DNA of 64,000 nt, from contig NC_021675.1 in assembly GCF_000247815.1 (NCBI RefSeq), positions 62,116,462-62,180,461 on the forward strand. The letters are read 5' to 3'. This DNA is from Ficedula albicollis. Lineage: Eukaryota; Chordata; Aves; Passeriformes; Muscicapidae. The position numbers and the translations under genes are program-made. The notes under the pieces are model-generated. The model was not told where the DNA came from. It did not search any database and saw only the letters and a list, made by a program, of their open reading frames with translations. Every line of letters begins with the position of its first letter. Position 1 is the first letter of the stretch. This document shows, in pieces, positions 15,181-29,100 of the stretch.

Positions 15181-17399
15181 GTTATCTCAACCAAAACTGT
15201 GCCAATCACCCCTGAAGTGCTTGAGAAAATCTGCAGGGGAAAGTCCTGGAAGGTCTGGTGGCTTTGCACCATGAAACTCATGCCTCCAGACCTAGACCTT
15301 GACCCTTTTGAGTGAAACACTGCCCAGATTCACTACAAAGAAGGCTTTCTGTCCCTTAGGAGCTTACAAGCTGACTGTAAAATAAAAGCAGAATTACAAG
15401 CAGACAAGTGTCAAAGGAATGGGGAGATATAAATGAAATCCCTGAAACCAGTAAGAAAGAAATTACATAATGGAAGGCTATTTGTATTTGTTCGTAGGCC
15501 CAGTTTTGATGTTTAGTTTGAAAGATCAAACCAAGGATTTGGTGAGATAACTTTCTGAAATGTTGTAGAACTACAACCATGGAAAATGTTTTCTGAAGAA
15601 GCTCAGGTCAAAAAAAAAAGAATGTTATTATCTAGCTTGCCTACTCTATTTTCTTGGATTTGATATAAATGTGACTTAGCTTGTCTCTGAAAGCAGATGC
15701 ATCTCACTTCTGCTTCAAAAAAAGCAACAATTCAAAGCAAGAGCAAATATCAGCATTGTTTTAAAGCAATTTATCATCTAGCATTTACCTCTATCCATAT
15801 GTCACTTAACTCTGCGCCAACTTGAACACCAAAATCTTCTCTAAAACATGTTTTATTTTGCAGACTAGCTTATTTTTATAAAGATCTTAAATGGAAATCT
15901 AAAGCCATGTGGCAACATTGCATTAGATATCATTGCAAACGATGAACTGCCAACTCTCTTAAGGTATTGACTAGGTCTGGAGCAGTCTAATGAAAAAATT
16001 ATTTCAGCAAATTATGTTTCAGTTTCTATTGCTTCATTGTTAGAATGGAAACATCAGTTGAAGTAGATCAATGCTGATTGGCAGGACACAGAACTTCACA
16101 CAACATCTTGTAAAGAAGGGTGAAAAATGTCCCCTTCCATTTCATCAATCTGATTATTTTATAGTACTGAAGAGAAAATTTGATTTTAAAAAATGTTTAT
16201 CTCCCATTTCTACAATTTACCTTGTTTACTAATACTATTAGTTCGACAAGCTGACACTTGAGCGTCTTGGTTTTGCTTAAAACTTTCTTTTTATTTCAGT
16301 GTTAACTATTTCTGCCATCTCTTGCAGCCAATTCTTTTCAGTCCTTGCCTTTTTCTTCTGGATTCTTAAGGAAGTTAGGAGCGTCTAAAGGAAAATTCAG
16401 AGGCTTTTCTCTGTTTCAGTGCTCACAGAAATGTGAGGAGGCTTTGGAACAAGCTACCCTGTGCCAGATTTAATGTGGATCAGCTAATATACTTTAAGAT
16501 AATTTTCAGCTTACTGACCGTTTTGTTTCAGTAATCTCTTACTTTCCTCCATGGGCCAACACAAGGTCTATGATAAAAACTGATTTCATTGTTTTCATGT
16601 CACAACATCCTTATGACTTTTTCAGCCACTTATCATCTTGAATTTCTGCATTATGGATAAAAGAAGTGAAAGAGAATCTAAAAAAAACTTGTCTCTTTAT
16701 GGTTAATGGTCTTTACTTCCAGACACCAAATACAACTTACCTGCAGAATAGTCTTATTCAGCATCAGGGGAAGAGCACCGGGTTCCTGTAGGACACTAAA
16801 CAAAAAGCCTTACTACTTGAGACAGCTATCAGAATAATCCAGAGAGATGTAAAAAAAATAAAAATAATAATAAAAAAAAACCCAGACACTTTTCCTATGC
16901 TCACCTGGACCAGTTCACCTCTCTCCTCAAGAAAATAAGTAATGTCTCACTGTCTCTTTTTCCTTTGTGGATTGAGAGTCAGAGATCTTTGACTTGCACT
17001 TTTTGGGAGGTGCCTGCTTGGCATACTCTTGTCAAGTGGCCTGTTTGACCACTGTTTGTAAGATAAGAGAACAGTGCGAACAGCTTGTGCATGTATCAAA
17101 TACATAAAACTAGCTGGGAGGCATTGTCCCCAAACCCATCGAATTAAAGAGGAAGATGGCCAGATCAAAGCGTGAATATGAAATTGCAAAGCTTTAGAAA
17201 TGAATGAAAGGACTAAAAAGAAGTATAAAAGAAGCCTGAACATTTTTAATAACACCAGAGATATTTGAGGGGAAACAGCAGGACTCAAAATCTGCCCTGA
17301 AGTCCACTCTACCTTTGTTCAGTGGGATGGAACCACCCTGTGAGGTGCCATGAGCTGCATTCAGCTGGGAAGGGAATTGCAGAGTGCAGCAGGTGAGGA
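15181..17399. other. unique non-coding sequence
   Basis: No gene recognised. An A/AAT-rich patch lies around 16850-16880. Open frames are at most about 113 codons and lack domains. Just before the pentamer array there is a unit in inverted orientation (17391-17397). Confidence 0.5.
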
Positions 17400-17949
17400 C
17401 CTCACCTCACCTCACCTCACCTCACCTCACCTCACCTCACCTCACCTCACCTCACCTCACCTCACCTCACCTCACCTCACCTCACCTCACCTCACCTCAC
17501 CTCACCTCACCTCACCTCACCTCACCTCACCTCACCTCACCTCACCTCACCTCACCTCACCTCACCTCACCTCACCTCACCTCACCTCACCTCACCTCAC
17601 CTCACCTCACCTCACCTCACCTCACCTCACCTCACCTCACCTCACCTCACCTCACCTCACCTCACCTCACCTCACCTCACCTCACCTCACCTCACCTCAC
17701 CTCACCTCACCTCACCTCACCTCACCTCACCTCACCTCACCTCACCTCACCTCACCTCACCTCACCTCACCTCACCTCACCTCACCTCACCTCACCTCAC
17801 CTCACCTCACCTCACCTCACCTCACCTCACCTCACCTCACCTCACCTCACCTCACCTCACCTCACCTCACCTCACCTCACCTCACCTCACCTCACCTCAC
17901 CTCACCTCACCTCACCTCACCTCACCTCACCTCACCTCACCTCACCTCA
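17400..17949. repeat. (CTCAC)n satellite/microsatellite, ~110 perfect units
   Basis: 550 bp of an exact CTCAC pentamer with no visible interruption; the complementary strand is (GTGAG)n. All three forward frames are open through it because the unit has no stop codon and 5 is not a multiple of 3. The long LTSPH-repeat open frames are therefore by-products and not a protein. An inverted unit, aggtgag, sits three bases before the array. Confidence 0.97.
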
Positions 17950-18789
17950 AGTGTTTGCAACCTGGGGTGGGCTTTCTCCCAGGGATGGGGATCAGTGGGT
18001 TATAGGGCGTCACAAGGATTCATTCTGAGGTGCCAGTTGATTATATGTTCCTTAATGGATAAACCTCTTCAGTCCAGAATTGGTTTAAACTATGAGAGCT
18101 GGGTATCTTTTCCTGTGAGAGTTTTTGTGGCTGTTCTTGAGCATCAGTGAGTGTAGAAGGAGTGATGTGCACTTGGAAGCACAGAAAGGGAGGTGTTTGC
18201 TGGTGGGCAGGAAAGAGGTAAAGACTGTTTGTATCATCTGCCTTCCACTCTGCAGTTTTTTTCCCTTTGTGGAGAAGATTGGTAGAGAACTCAGCAAGAT
18301 AAATGTCTCTAAACAGTTTGTCTTCTTCCTGCAGGCTTGTCAGTGGGAGTGAGTTCTGAGAGCTGTGCTGAAAATCATTTTGGAAGGAGGCAAATCAGGG
18401 CAGAAAACAGAGAACAGAATTGGGAGATATCACTTATCTCACATACCCTGGCTAAATTTAATTTCAAGATGCAGTCACCCCATTAATGCCTGCCTTTATG
18501 GCAAACAGTCCACAGACCCACAGCAGGACAGGCACCCATTAGCTCTGAGGAGGTCCCAGGGCTGGAGGCTGAGGATGGACATATGGAAGAACCACCCAAT
18601 GTCAGTGACCAGAAGATACATGGATTTAATGGTGGTACTGAGAGGGAAACAGCAGATATCCCTCACACTAGATTGAAATGCTGGAAAAGAAAAGAACTAC
18701 CCTAAAATGAGTAAGCTTTTTAAGGAGACATTTAATGTGAGCAGACAATGAGGTAAAATGTTATTAAAATACATTATACTAGAAAATTA
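17950..18789. other. unique non-coding sequence
   Basis: Flanking DNA between the pentamer array and the decayed CR1. Short open frames on both strands without recognisable domains. No terminal repeats seen. Confidence 0.5.
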
Positions 18790-20060
18790 GGGCCTAAAAG
18801 GACTATTCCCACACCTTAAAGCTGGTATATCTGAACAGAAGAGTAAAATGAAAAAAAACACCCAGACCAGTAAAAGTGGCAGTGGTTTTCACTTGAAAAA
18901 AGATAAGGTAAATGAAATACCAATGAACAGCAAAGCAGCTGGAAAAAAGAAAGGAAAAGGACATAAATGCCAGTAATCAAAACTTTTTCAAACATATCAG
19001 AAAGAGGGAGTTTGTCAGAGTCAGTAGAACAAATAGGCAATGAAGAGGAAAAGCTTTGATCCTTATTTATTGTGAAGGATGGTAGGAAATTTATCACTGT
19101 TGCAGAGGAGCAGAAAGCAAGAGCATGGAAATTTGTGTCAGCCAGAATTATCAACAGCAAACATTTCAGAAATCAATAAACTAAATGCAAAGCTCCTGTT
19201 TTTAAAAAGAAATTCAGATCTGTGAACTCTGTAGAATCATAGACTTGACAAACTATAAAGCAAATAATCTACCTGCTGCTTGGCCCAGAATCAGGGGAAT
19301 AAAAGAAATGGTTAATATGGTGCCATAAGTATCTTAAAGGTTGAGTCAGGTTGTCTTGGGAAAGACCAACCAGTTCTTTTGGCTTTAGCAGCAGCCAGAT
19401 TGGCAAGGAACTGTAATGAGAAATGGAATTAACAAATATGGATGAAATCATAGATTTGGGATGAGTCACAGGAATGGCTTGTGAAACTGTAAGTATTCTA
19501 TGAAGATGGCAGTTTACTGGATAGTTGGACCTGTCATTCCAGTATATGTGGGATTAATAAAATAGGCCAACAAGGGCCTTCAGTAAAAACTACCAAAGAA
19601 ATTTTCCTTCAATTAACCAAAATAATTTTTGACCTGTCCTGTTGTAGTAAATGAACATTTTATATTATTGATAGGATCAAAAGCTATGTAGTAGGACCTG
19701 TCATTATCAGGATATTCACAAATTATAATAAAAAAGGTAAACAGTAGGGAACCAATTTTGAAGAATTTTTGAAATTATTCAGGATAGCTAATTCTGAAGT
19801 TGAATCCCTGCAGAGATGCAGAAAATTCACAGTGCTGAATGACTAGGTGAAGATCATGGTGGATAAATGGAAATTAATCCAAATAAAAGAACAAGAACTC
19901 TATCTCTCTGTGTTTAATAGGAGATATACAAATAGTATTATCACACAGAAGTGAGACTTTGGGTTCATTCCTGGTTATCCTCTAGAAACAGTAATGGAGA
20001 TTTCCTGTCAACAAGACATATGCACAGCACTGCTGTGGCAGAGTTAAATGACTAGTTCTG
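18790..20060 (+). mobile_element. ancient CR1-type LINE body (reverse-transcriptase region), heavily decayed
   Basis: Several blocks follow, in the right order, the recalled sequence of old amniote CR1 ORF2. These are an aactttttcaaacatatcag block followed by gagtcagtag (near 18980-19025), gatttgggatgagtcac followed by atggcttgtg (near 19455), and a ctgaatgactaggtgaagat then gataaatgg block (near 19835-19870). Between them lie deletions and unalignable sequence. No frame is open over any useful length; a minus-strand frame of 114 codons is unrelated noise. It is non-functional and much older than the CR1 at 60.8 kb. Boundaries are approximate. Family assignment is by eye and needs a RepeatMasker-type search. 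Confidence 0.55.
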
Positions 20061-20852
20061 AGAAAACCCACACAACAAAATCCATCCAGATGGGTGATTC
20101 AAGATACTGCCATGGTATATTAACTACTTTCATAAACTTTTTTGGAAAAAAAAAACAGGATACAAAATCACCAGTGAAGTTTCCCCTTTCTTTGTTGCCT
20201 TCAGTAAAGCTTTCACTTTTGACTCAAAAGCTCATTTGGTGATGTAGTTGCTTTATGCAGTGCTGTGCTGAGGAGAAGAGCTGAAAGCTGCTTCTAGATC
20301 TACTGCAAGGCAATAAGCAATATTATTTCTGAATATTCTTGGAAGGCTTTGCCTTTCCATATTTTCTTAAATTCTTCTCAAACTGCATACTCATATATTT
20401 CCCACTAGCTCCATTGGATGACCTAAAAATGCCATTTTGTGATGAAATACAAAATAGGAAAAATGCTGGGTTTGGGCTGACATTTTTTGCCATTTAAGAG
20501 AAATTCTTTTCAATCATAAAACACAAAGTTCTCAGATAGGGCCAGAGTGCTCCATTATCCATGACACCTTGCCTCTCATATTTGCCTTATATATTCTTCA
20601 TAATTGATCATGTTCCCACTTTCTTGGACATTTTCCTATCATTATTTTTTCTCTTTTTCTGTGGAGATGATATTGCAGGGACATATTCCAGCTTAAATAT
20701 GTCTGAAATAATCAAATATCTGCTTCTACCTTCCTTGCTTGGAGAACTATGAAGCCTTTTGTTTTGTTTTCTTTGTTCCTTTTTTTCATGCACAGTTCTA
20801 ACAGTAAATATCGTTAGTGTGAGCTTTGTCTTCTGCAGACAACATTTGGAAC
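20061..20852. other. unique non-coding sequence
   Basis: AT-rich sequence with T-rich patches. No gene, terminal repeat or array. A few short open frames on both strands overlap each other, as expected by chance. Confidence 0.5.
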
Positions 20853-21229
20853 AGATTGTCCCTTCCATAGGTTCAGGTTGTCCTGGCAGTTTACAGATGT
20901 CAGGTATTCTTCATATCCCAAACCCTGAATTATTCAATCTGCAAAACAGGGTCATCTTTTATTTCTTTGGACCTTTGTCCTCATGACAATTTCTGAAGAT
21001 TTCTTGCTGATTATTGTGGTTGTTATGGTAGATTGTCCCTTCCATAGGTTCAGGTTGTCCTGGCAGTTTACAGATGTCAGGTATTCTTCATATCCCAAAC
21101 CCTGAATTATTCAATCTGCAAAACAGGGTCATCTTTTATTTCTTTGGACCTTTGTCCTCATGACAATATTCTGAAGATTTCTTGCTGATTATTTTGGTTG
21201 TTATGGCAGTAACAAATGGGCCAGATCCA
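20853..21229. repeat. tandem duplication, unit ~177 bp (2 copies), running into an N gap
   Basis: Copies at 20853-21029 and 21030-21207 both start agattgtcccttccatagg. They differ by a one- or two-base change near tgacaat and by single substitutions in the gctgattatt[g/t]tggttgttatgg block. The second copy continues into agtaacaaatgggccagatc and then stops at the N run. Beyond the N run the same 46-bp end is repeated. Confidence 0.92.
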
Positions 21230-21265
21230 NNNNNNNNNNNNNNNNNNNNNNNNNNNNNNNNNNNN
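21230..21265. other. assembly gap (36 N)
   Basis: Thirty-six undetermined bases. The 46 bp before the gap (21184-21229) and the 46 bp after it (21266-21311) are the same sequence with two differences. The gap therefore probably joins two overlapping contig ends rather than representing missing sequence. Confidence 0.99.
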
Positions 21266-21388
21266 GCTGATTATTGTGGTTGTTATGGTAGTAACAAATG
21301 GGCCAGATCCAACAAGAAATGCTACAGTCTCTTGCACCGCCCTGGATTCAAAAGCCCATTGAGAGTCTAAACTCCCAGGTAAGGCAGT

Positions 21389-21505
21389 GACAACTGTGGA
21401 GCACGGATCTGGTTTCTCTTGGGAGTTGAAGCATTTCAATGAGACCAGACAACTGTGGAGCACGGATCTGGTTTCTCTTGGGAGTTGAAGCATTTTAGTG
21501 AGCAT
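21389..21505. repeat. tandem duplication, unit ~59 bp (2 copies)
   Basis: gacaactgtggagcacggat followed by ctggtttctcttgggagttg occurs at 21389 and 21448. The first 50 bp are identical and the copies diverge only at the last few bases (cattcaatgagacca versus cattttagtgagcatt-like ends). No known element recognised. Confidence 0.92.
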
Positions 21506-24500
21506 TTCCTTCCCACTCCTGCATTCTCTCCTTCACTCCTTCACCTCTTCCTAAACTCTTGCTAAAGTGAAACCATTTCAAAGTGGGGCAAAATTGGATA
21601 CTTGAACATTTTCTGCCCCAAAACCCCCTGATCTGCCCCAAAATTTCAGTCCATTAGTGCCTTGAAGAAGGGATTGCTCATTCTGAAGAGATGTGCTCCT
21701 CATTTTTGGCTGGTGCAGCTATCACAGCACTGTTTCCGGGCAGATTCTGGGAAGACCTTTCTTGTTGTGCAGATCCCTAAACTTTTAAAATACCAGACAT
21801 GAGCTTGTTTAATTTTCAGTTGTTGGCATGACACTCCATGGTGTCCTGTGGTTCTCCAGCAGGGAAGAAATTTTAACCCTTCTCCATGTGTGCAGGGGTC
21901 AGTCCTGGCCGCTGCTCACCCCTCTGGTACCAGACACAAAAATGGGGCAGAGCTGTCCAGCCTCTGCTCCTGGTGACTCCCTTGCCTGCATCCAAACCAG
22001 GTGAGCAAAGGAGCTCCAGAAGTGTGCAAGGTCAAAAGCCAAGCACTGGAGGTTTCACAGCAGCTCACCATCATAGGAGATTTCACCTTCTCACTGCCCC
22101 ACTTCATTTACCAGCAGCAAAATACAGGTGTCTTTTGTTCATTTCTCAGATTTAGCTCCAAGTGGGAATCTTCCATTCACCAGGGCCTTTATTTCCCTGG
22201 CCCCTCTAACCCTGATGGCTTCTGCTCTTGTGCCTTGCTAGTCCCTTCCCCAGCTCTGCCCTGCCACTCCAAGGCCTTTTCTTTGCCCAGTTCATAGTTT
22301 CTGTTTCTTTATATCCCCTGTACAGAACTCTCCTCTCCTCTCCTCAGATCCCATCTGCATGGTTCTTGGCCTCCAATTCTTCACCACTTCCCATGGACAG
22401 GATTCCTCCAGACAGTATCAAACTCCAAAAATATCCTGTGCCTTATTCTCAGGTCTTCCTCTCTTTGCCTGCTTTCAGTGGGGGGATCCTCCAGCTGGGT
22501 GTCACAGAAAATGAAACCCAGTTCAGTGTCTCATCTGTGTCATCCCTCAAGTGCTGCAGCGAGCACGGGATTAGCTAAATGCACAGCAGGTCCTTGGCAC
22601 ATTGAACCTCCAAATGCTCACTGCTGATGTGTGGCAGCAGGTTTTTCCAAAGCCTCAGTGGCTTTTAAGGAGCAGTTTTTCCATGGGAATATTAAGGCTT
22701 AAGCTTTGCAGCAGAACAGCCCTCACACCTCACCTGACACGACCTGCACTCCCAGCCAGGGCTGCTGCTTGTTCTGGTTCTGCTTGTTCAGCTGCCCTGG
22801 TGCCCTGCACTCACCCACTGAAAGCTTCCTGCCAGGCAGCAGCAGCATCAAGAACTGGAAACCCAGTAAACCCAGTTAACCTTTGGCTGCTGTGCTGGGA
22901 CACCCGGGCACAGTAAATCATGGATTGGCAACATGATCTGCAAGGGAACAGGCAAGATCAGTAATAATGGAAAACAATTGTTACAGCAACTGAATCTGGA
23001 CCCAGTGCCAATTTATTGTGCTGTCTCCAAACCCATGGTATTAAACAAAATCCACAGAACAAATCAGGCATTCATATTCGAAATCTGTTTGACATAAATG
23101 CACCTTTTGTTTTTATGGTTAAATCCACAGAAGTTGCTTTATTTTGAATATCAGACACTCCATTTCCTAATAAAGTTATATAAGATGTCTCTCCTAGATG
23201 CTTGAAGGTTTTTAGAAGAAGACAGCTTAGTTGAATAAGACACTTATAATTTTTTTAAATATTACAGTGAAAAAGGATAGATAGAGCTCCTCTTTGCCAA
23301 GGAAGCAATTTGATCAAACATTTTTTATGAGAGTATAATCTCTTTTACATGTTCATATGAAATAAATAGAGAACTTTAAAAAGTACTGAAATTTCTTTAC
23401 TGAAATTCTGCTCTTAATCAGAGTTATCACATATTTTAAATGTTTTTTGCTTGAAGTCTTATGTGTGTGCTAGACCAATGGATATTCAAAGGGAGTATAA
23501 TCCTGTGGTTTTACCTTAGGCTTTACATGTTGTAGGCAGTTTGAGGAAGAAGATACAGACATTTTGCTTCACTTTCTCAGGCTTCTGAAAAATGACAGCC
23601 TGTGCATCCTGTGGAATTTCATTTATGTGGACCTAGGCCAGTGCATGTCAAAGTTGTAATTAGTCAGTGCTTGTAAGAAGGTGCAAAAAATTACAGAAAT
23701 CTTTCCTGGGAATAGAATGGCATTATTTCTTAGTGTGATTGGTTAAATAAATACTGTAGTATATTGTTATTCCACAGTATGCCGAGGTTGAAATACCATA
23801 GTAATAGAGACCCTGGGAAGACTGTAAAGCCTGCTATAGCTAGAAAGAGTTTCCCAGTTTCCCACCTTGCTATTAACCAGGCAGATTCTGCCTCCCAGGA
23901 CAGCAGACACTGGCAATCCTGGCAGGGGAAGATAGAGCAGAGCTTTTGAGCAGGTGCAGAATTCCTTGGCAGTTCCTTCTGCACAGAGCTGTGTCAAACC
24001 TCAGTCCTGGATGCCATCCATGCTTTCCTCCTGACTTGGGAACGTGTTTTGGGGAACCCAGGACAACCCAAACCTCTGTCTCTGCTGAGGATGTGAGATG
24101 GGAAAGCAGGTAGGATTTCTTGCAGAAACAAGCCCTGTGCTGGTCACTACAGGTTGGCACCTTGAGGGAGGAGCAGCCCTGGGCTCCACTGGGGGGTCAG
24201 TGGAAGCTTCCAAAAAGCTGAGTGGGCTCCTGGATGCACCTGTGGCAGGAGCAGACCCTGAACAGGACAGAGAATGCCTCAGGCTTTGCTGGCCACCTTG
24301 CTCTCTCTTTTATTCTCACTGCTCTGCTCATCTCAAGGTAAATATTGTGCAAGTTGGATCTGAAAATCAACACCCAGAAATTTCTTAAAACATGTGTTCC
24401 TCTAGGCAGAAACATATTCTCTGTTGTATATAGTATCCAGTGCTCTAGTAATCTTCAAGATAAAAATAGTTCATAACCAATGTAATTTATTTCTGCTTTC

Positions 24501-25031
24501 CTTTGCATTTCTGAAATTCTTTTTCTGCCATTTATTCAGAGTTTTTTTAAAATGAAGTGTGAAGTAACACATTGAAAAATCTATCTTTGAAATATGCTTA
24601 AAAGTCAGGTAAAAAAAGTTATGTGTTTTCAGAGGATAACATCATTCTTCATCCTGTTGGCACTTTGCACCTTCCAGGATACATGACAGGTATTTCTTTT
24701 CTCTTACTAAAATTGGATATTCATTGATTATATAGCATTTGTTTCTGGCCCATGAAAAAATTTACAGGGATAGCAAACATTCCCAAACCTCTGCTGATAG
24801 GTCATAAAAACGCAATTTTACCTATGATATAGATAGAGGACAGATACAAGTTTGCTGGGGGAAAAAAACAACAAAACTAAACAAAATTCTTTAGAGTTCA
24901 TCCCATCAGTAACTTTTGAAGACTAGTAACCAGGACACCAGCCTACCACCTTTGATATGAGCAGTGTGTCACCATTAAATCCCCAGAGAGCCAGCTAGTC
25001 ACTGTAACAGCAAGGGCTTGTTATCCCAGCA
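21506..25031. other. unique non-coding sequence, partly GC-richer
   Basis: 21.8-22.9 kb and 23.8-24.3 kb are richer in G+C than their surroundings and therefore give several overlapping open frames of 60-116 codons on both strands. None shows a recognisable domain, a convincing start context or splice-consistent exon edges. A short run of CTCTC-type pentamers lies near 22328. No CR1 or LTR seen. Confidence 0.5.
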
Positions 25032-25247
25032 GTGATTCTCAGTGCTAGAACCAAGTTCCCTCATGTGCTTCTGACTGCTTTGGACTCCAACCTGACCATC
25101 TCTTTGAAAGACTTTCGTGCTTTCTCCATGTCTTTGTTTGTGATTCTCAGTGCTAGAACCAAGTTCCCTCATGTGCTTCTGACTGCTTTGGACTCCAACC
25201 TGACCATCTCTTTGAAAGACTTTTGTGCTTTCTCCATGTCTTTGTTT
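25032..25247. repeat. tandem duplication, unit 108 bp (2 copies)
   Basis: Exact adjacent copies at 25032-25139 and 25140-25247, beginning gtgattctcagtgctagaac and ending ctccatgtctttgttt. I find one difference (acttt[c/t]gtgc). The duplicated reading frames on both strands only reflect the repeat. Confidence 0.95.
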
Positions 25248-26175
<928 letters not shown>

Positions 26176-29100
26176 CCTTCCTGTCATTATTGTACCCCTA
26201 AGTTTTTAATATGCTCAAAGTAAAAGAAAAACATAATGCTGAACATTGGGGAAAATGGTAAAATAGATCAAATTAGCTTTTGATCCCATCCTTTTGAGAA
26301 GGCTGTTCAGAAGACCATCCATATGGAAATCGAAGTTGAATTGGAAGTGCAGCCATCCCTGATCCCTATTCAAATACCATCTAAAAAAGCAAAAATTTTA
26401 TGAGTAGTTTCTGATATTTGGTTTTGATGCCTGTATAAAAAAGCAGAATATCCAGAACTTGTGATGTTATTGATGAAGTTATTTGTTATAATAAATACAC
26501 ACATCCATTATTAATATATTTCAGCCCATAAAAAAAATTCATGCAAATAACAAGTAGTAGGGAAAATGAATCTGCTTCTGCAGCTGAATTTAATGAGGAA
26601 GAGTGCAGAGAAGAAAAAGATCTAATAGGAAAAAGTTTAAAAGACAAATTAGAATTTTAAAATACATTCACTGAATTTCTTTTTCTTAGAAGCACATCAT
26701 TCCCTCGATGAAAAATGACCAACATAATTTGCTACTCCATGTTATTCTGGGTAGAGATAGAACTGATAGACATAGAATTTTAAGAGAAACAAGATGGGGA
26801 GCTAAGTTTTGAGCCCAACAACATGAAGTGTAAAACTCCTACTGATTCCCTTGAGCCATTCATTCACTTCAGAAGAGGCTGCACAAAGGGATAGGCAGAT
26901 ACAAATTCTGCAGTGATAAGTGGCTTTCAGACACATAAAGCATTTTTCAACTGAAATGTAATCGAGACTTTGAAAAAGAACAGATGTAAATGTTTAGAAA
27001 AAAAAAAAGTCAGTAATAGCACTCTAGCAGTGATTATACACAAGTAATATCGAGAGTTAGCAGAAGTGTTGAAAATAAAATGCCCAAACAATTACTGAGA
27101 GAAAACCAAACAAGTCTAATTAGTCTATTTTTTCACACACACTATAGGCAGCTAAAGGCCAAAGAAGAAATAAGGAATAAACAGATCACAAAAAAAAACT
27201 GAATGGTGGAAAGGATTGATTGTATTACATTTGAAGCCATTGCAATTCTGTGAATCTGATCATTGCAATTCTTGGCTGCCAGAGAGAACAAATGGAGAGT
27301 GTGAGCCACTTATTTGTACAATCTAATGAAGTACAAGGGTTCTGTGGTTAAGCAAAGCTGCTTGCTCTTGAGAACACTTGTTAACAATGACCTGTGCTTG
27401 AAAAATAATAAACATCAGGTATTTTCTTTTTTCCCCTGCCTTCAAAAGTGTAGTAATAATTTTGACTGGCTGTCAATTAGGAAAAATGTAACTAACACAC
27501 TGTTGGCCAAATCCAGCAATCCAGATTCCATGGAAAAAGGGAGAAAAGTAACAGTTGCTGCGGATTTTTCTGGTGCTTATCTCATTCCTTCCTTCTGCAT
27601 TTTGATTATTTGCAAAAAGACTGATGATTTAGACACACATGCCTAAGTGTGGCTTCCTTATGCATCTGAATATTAGAGGGAAATGTTCCGTTGTGCAAAG
27701 CTAAAATGAGTTCTATCCATGGATAGATAATTTAAAATCTGAGGGTACTTATGTTATACATGCAGTCATTCATCTGCAAGTGTTTGCCTTATCTTGGAAA
27801 TGCAACTGGGATGGAAAATATAGAGAAAGTGTCTCCTATGGTGCTGGAATTTTAACTCCTCTCAAATCCCTAACCCAGCTTCATTTCAGCATCTGATTTC
27901 TGGTCAGCTCCAACTCTAGGAAAATGAAGTTGAGGAATCCACTTTGACACCGTGGTCTCATATCATCTCCTCAGTGTCTCATCTGAAAGCTCATTATGTT
28001 CATAAAGGAGAGGACTTTCTGGCACCCAGGTTCCTTAGGATCTCAAAGCAGGTATTTTATCTTCTTTGTCATTGTCTGACACTTTCTCTCTTTCTTTTTC
28101 CCCCTCCTGTTTAATCTCTTCTTCTCAAGAGTGAGTGGTGCAATGCTACCAGAAGCAAACTGAAAAGAGAGAGCTGTTCTACAGTGCATCCAAAAAAAGC
28201 TCACCTGGAAAAGACCAACATCAACCATTCAGCTGAGATTAATGAAGAATGTCAGTACTACCAACCAGTATTCTGTGGATTTGTTTTCCAATTGAAAATT
28301 GCTTTGAAATTTTGAGGAAATTATCTTATATGCAGATAAATTCTAGTGATGTTTATAGCTACAGATCATTACTATTTGCAGTTGGACTCCAAAATAAATC
28401 TCTCTTCTAAGTATTGTTAACACCAGAGCCACGTGCAAGATCAATTCTGTAACAAGCCATGGAGAAAATTTGGCTGTGGGGGTGGCAATTGGCATTATAA
28501 GAATTTCTTCCACACATTGACATTCGTTGACACTTTTCTCAATCAGCTACAAATTGGCCTCGAGTCCAAATACCATTAACTGGAAGAACACACAATCAGC
28601 CCAGAGCATCTGGGATGCCAAGGAACTAAGATATCAAGAGGAGATATTTGTAATTCTATGAAGTTCAGGTGTCAGTAATACTGTGTCACTGAAATGCAGC
28701 CTCACAGTGGCCTGGAAGCAGAGAAGGAGCTCAGTCCCAGCATGGTCACTTCTCTCTGTGCCTCATTGCTGTTAGGAAGGATCTTGCACTCCCATCTCTG
28801 GTGTCTGCTTTTAAACCCTTGCAAAATCAGTTGAGCCTCCTGATAACTGTAATTTATGACGATTTTTATAACACTTTGCTGTCACTGCCATATTTCAGTC
28901 CTGCCTGTATACGGGGCTACAAATAGTGTTAAATTTCATCAGAACTCACAAATTTTCACTCCAGGGTCCTGAGTAAAGGTAATGTGAATGGCTCAAATAT
29001 CTGGAAACAAGCAACCAGAGTCATTTGGTGACTGTGGAAAAGTAGTAATGCATTCCACAAGCAGGTACTTCCACACGCAGACTGTGTTACCTGTTGGCCC

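Noticed and set aside
17350..18150. Overlapping 266- and 214-codon open frames of repeated L-T-S-P-H
   Set aside because: A stop-free 5-bp unit opens all three frames. There is no conserved domain, and the sequences outside the array are not protein-like.
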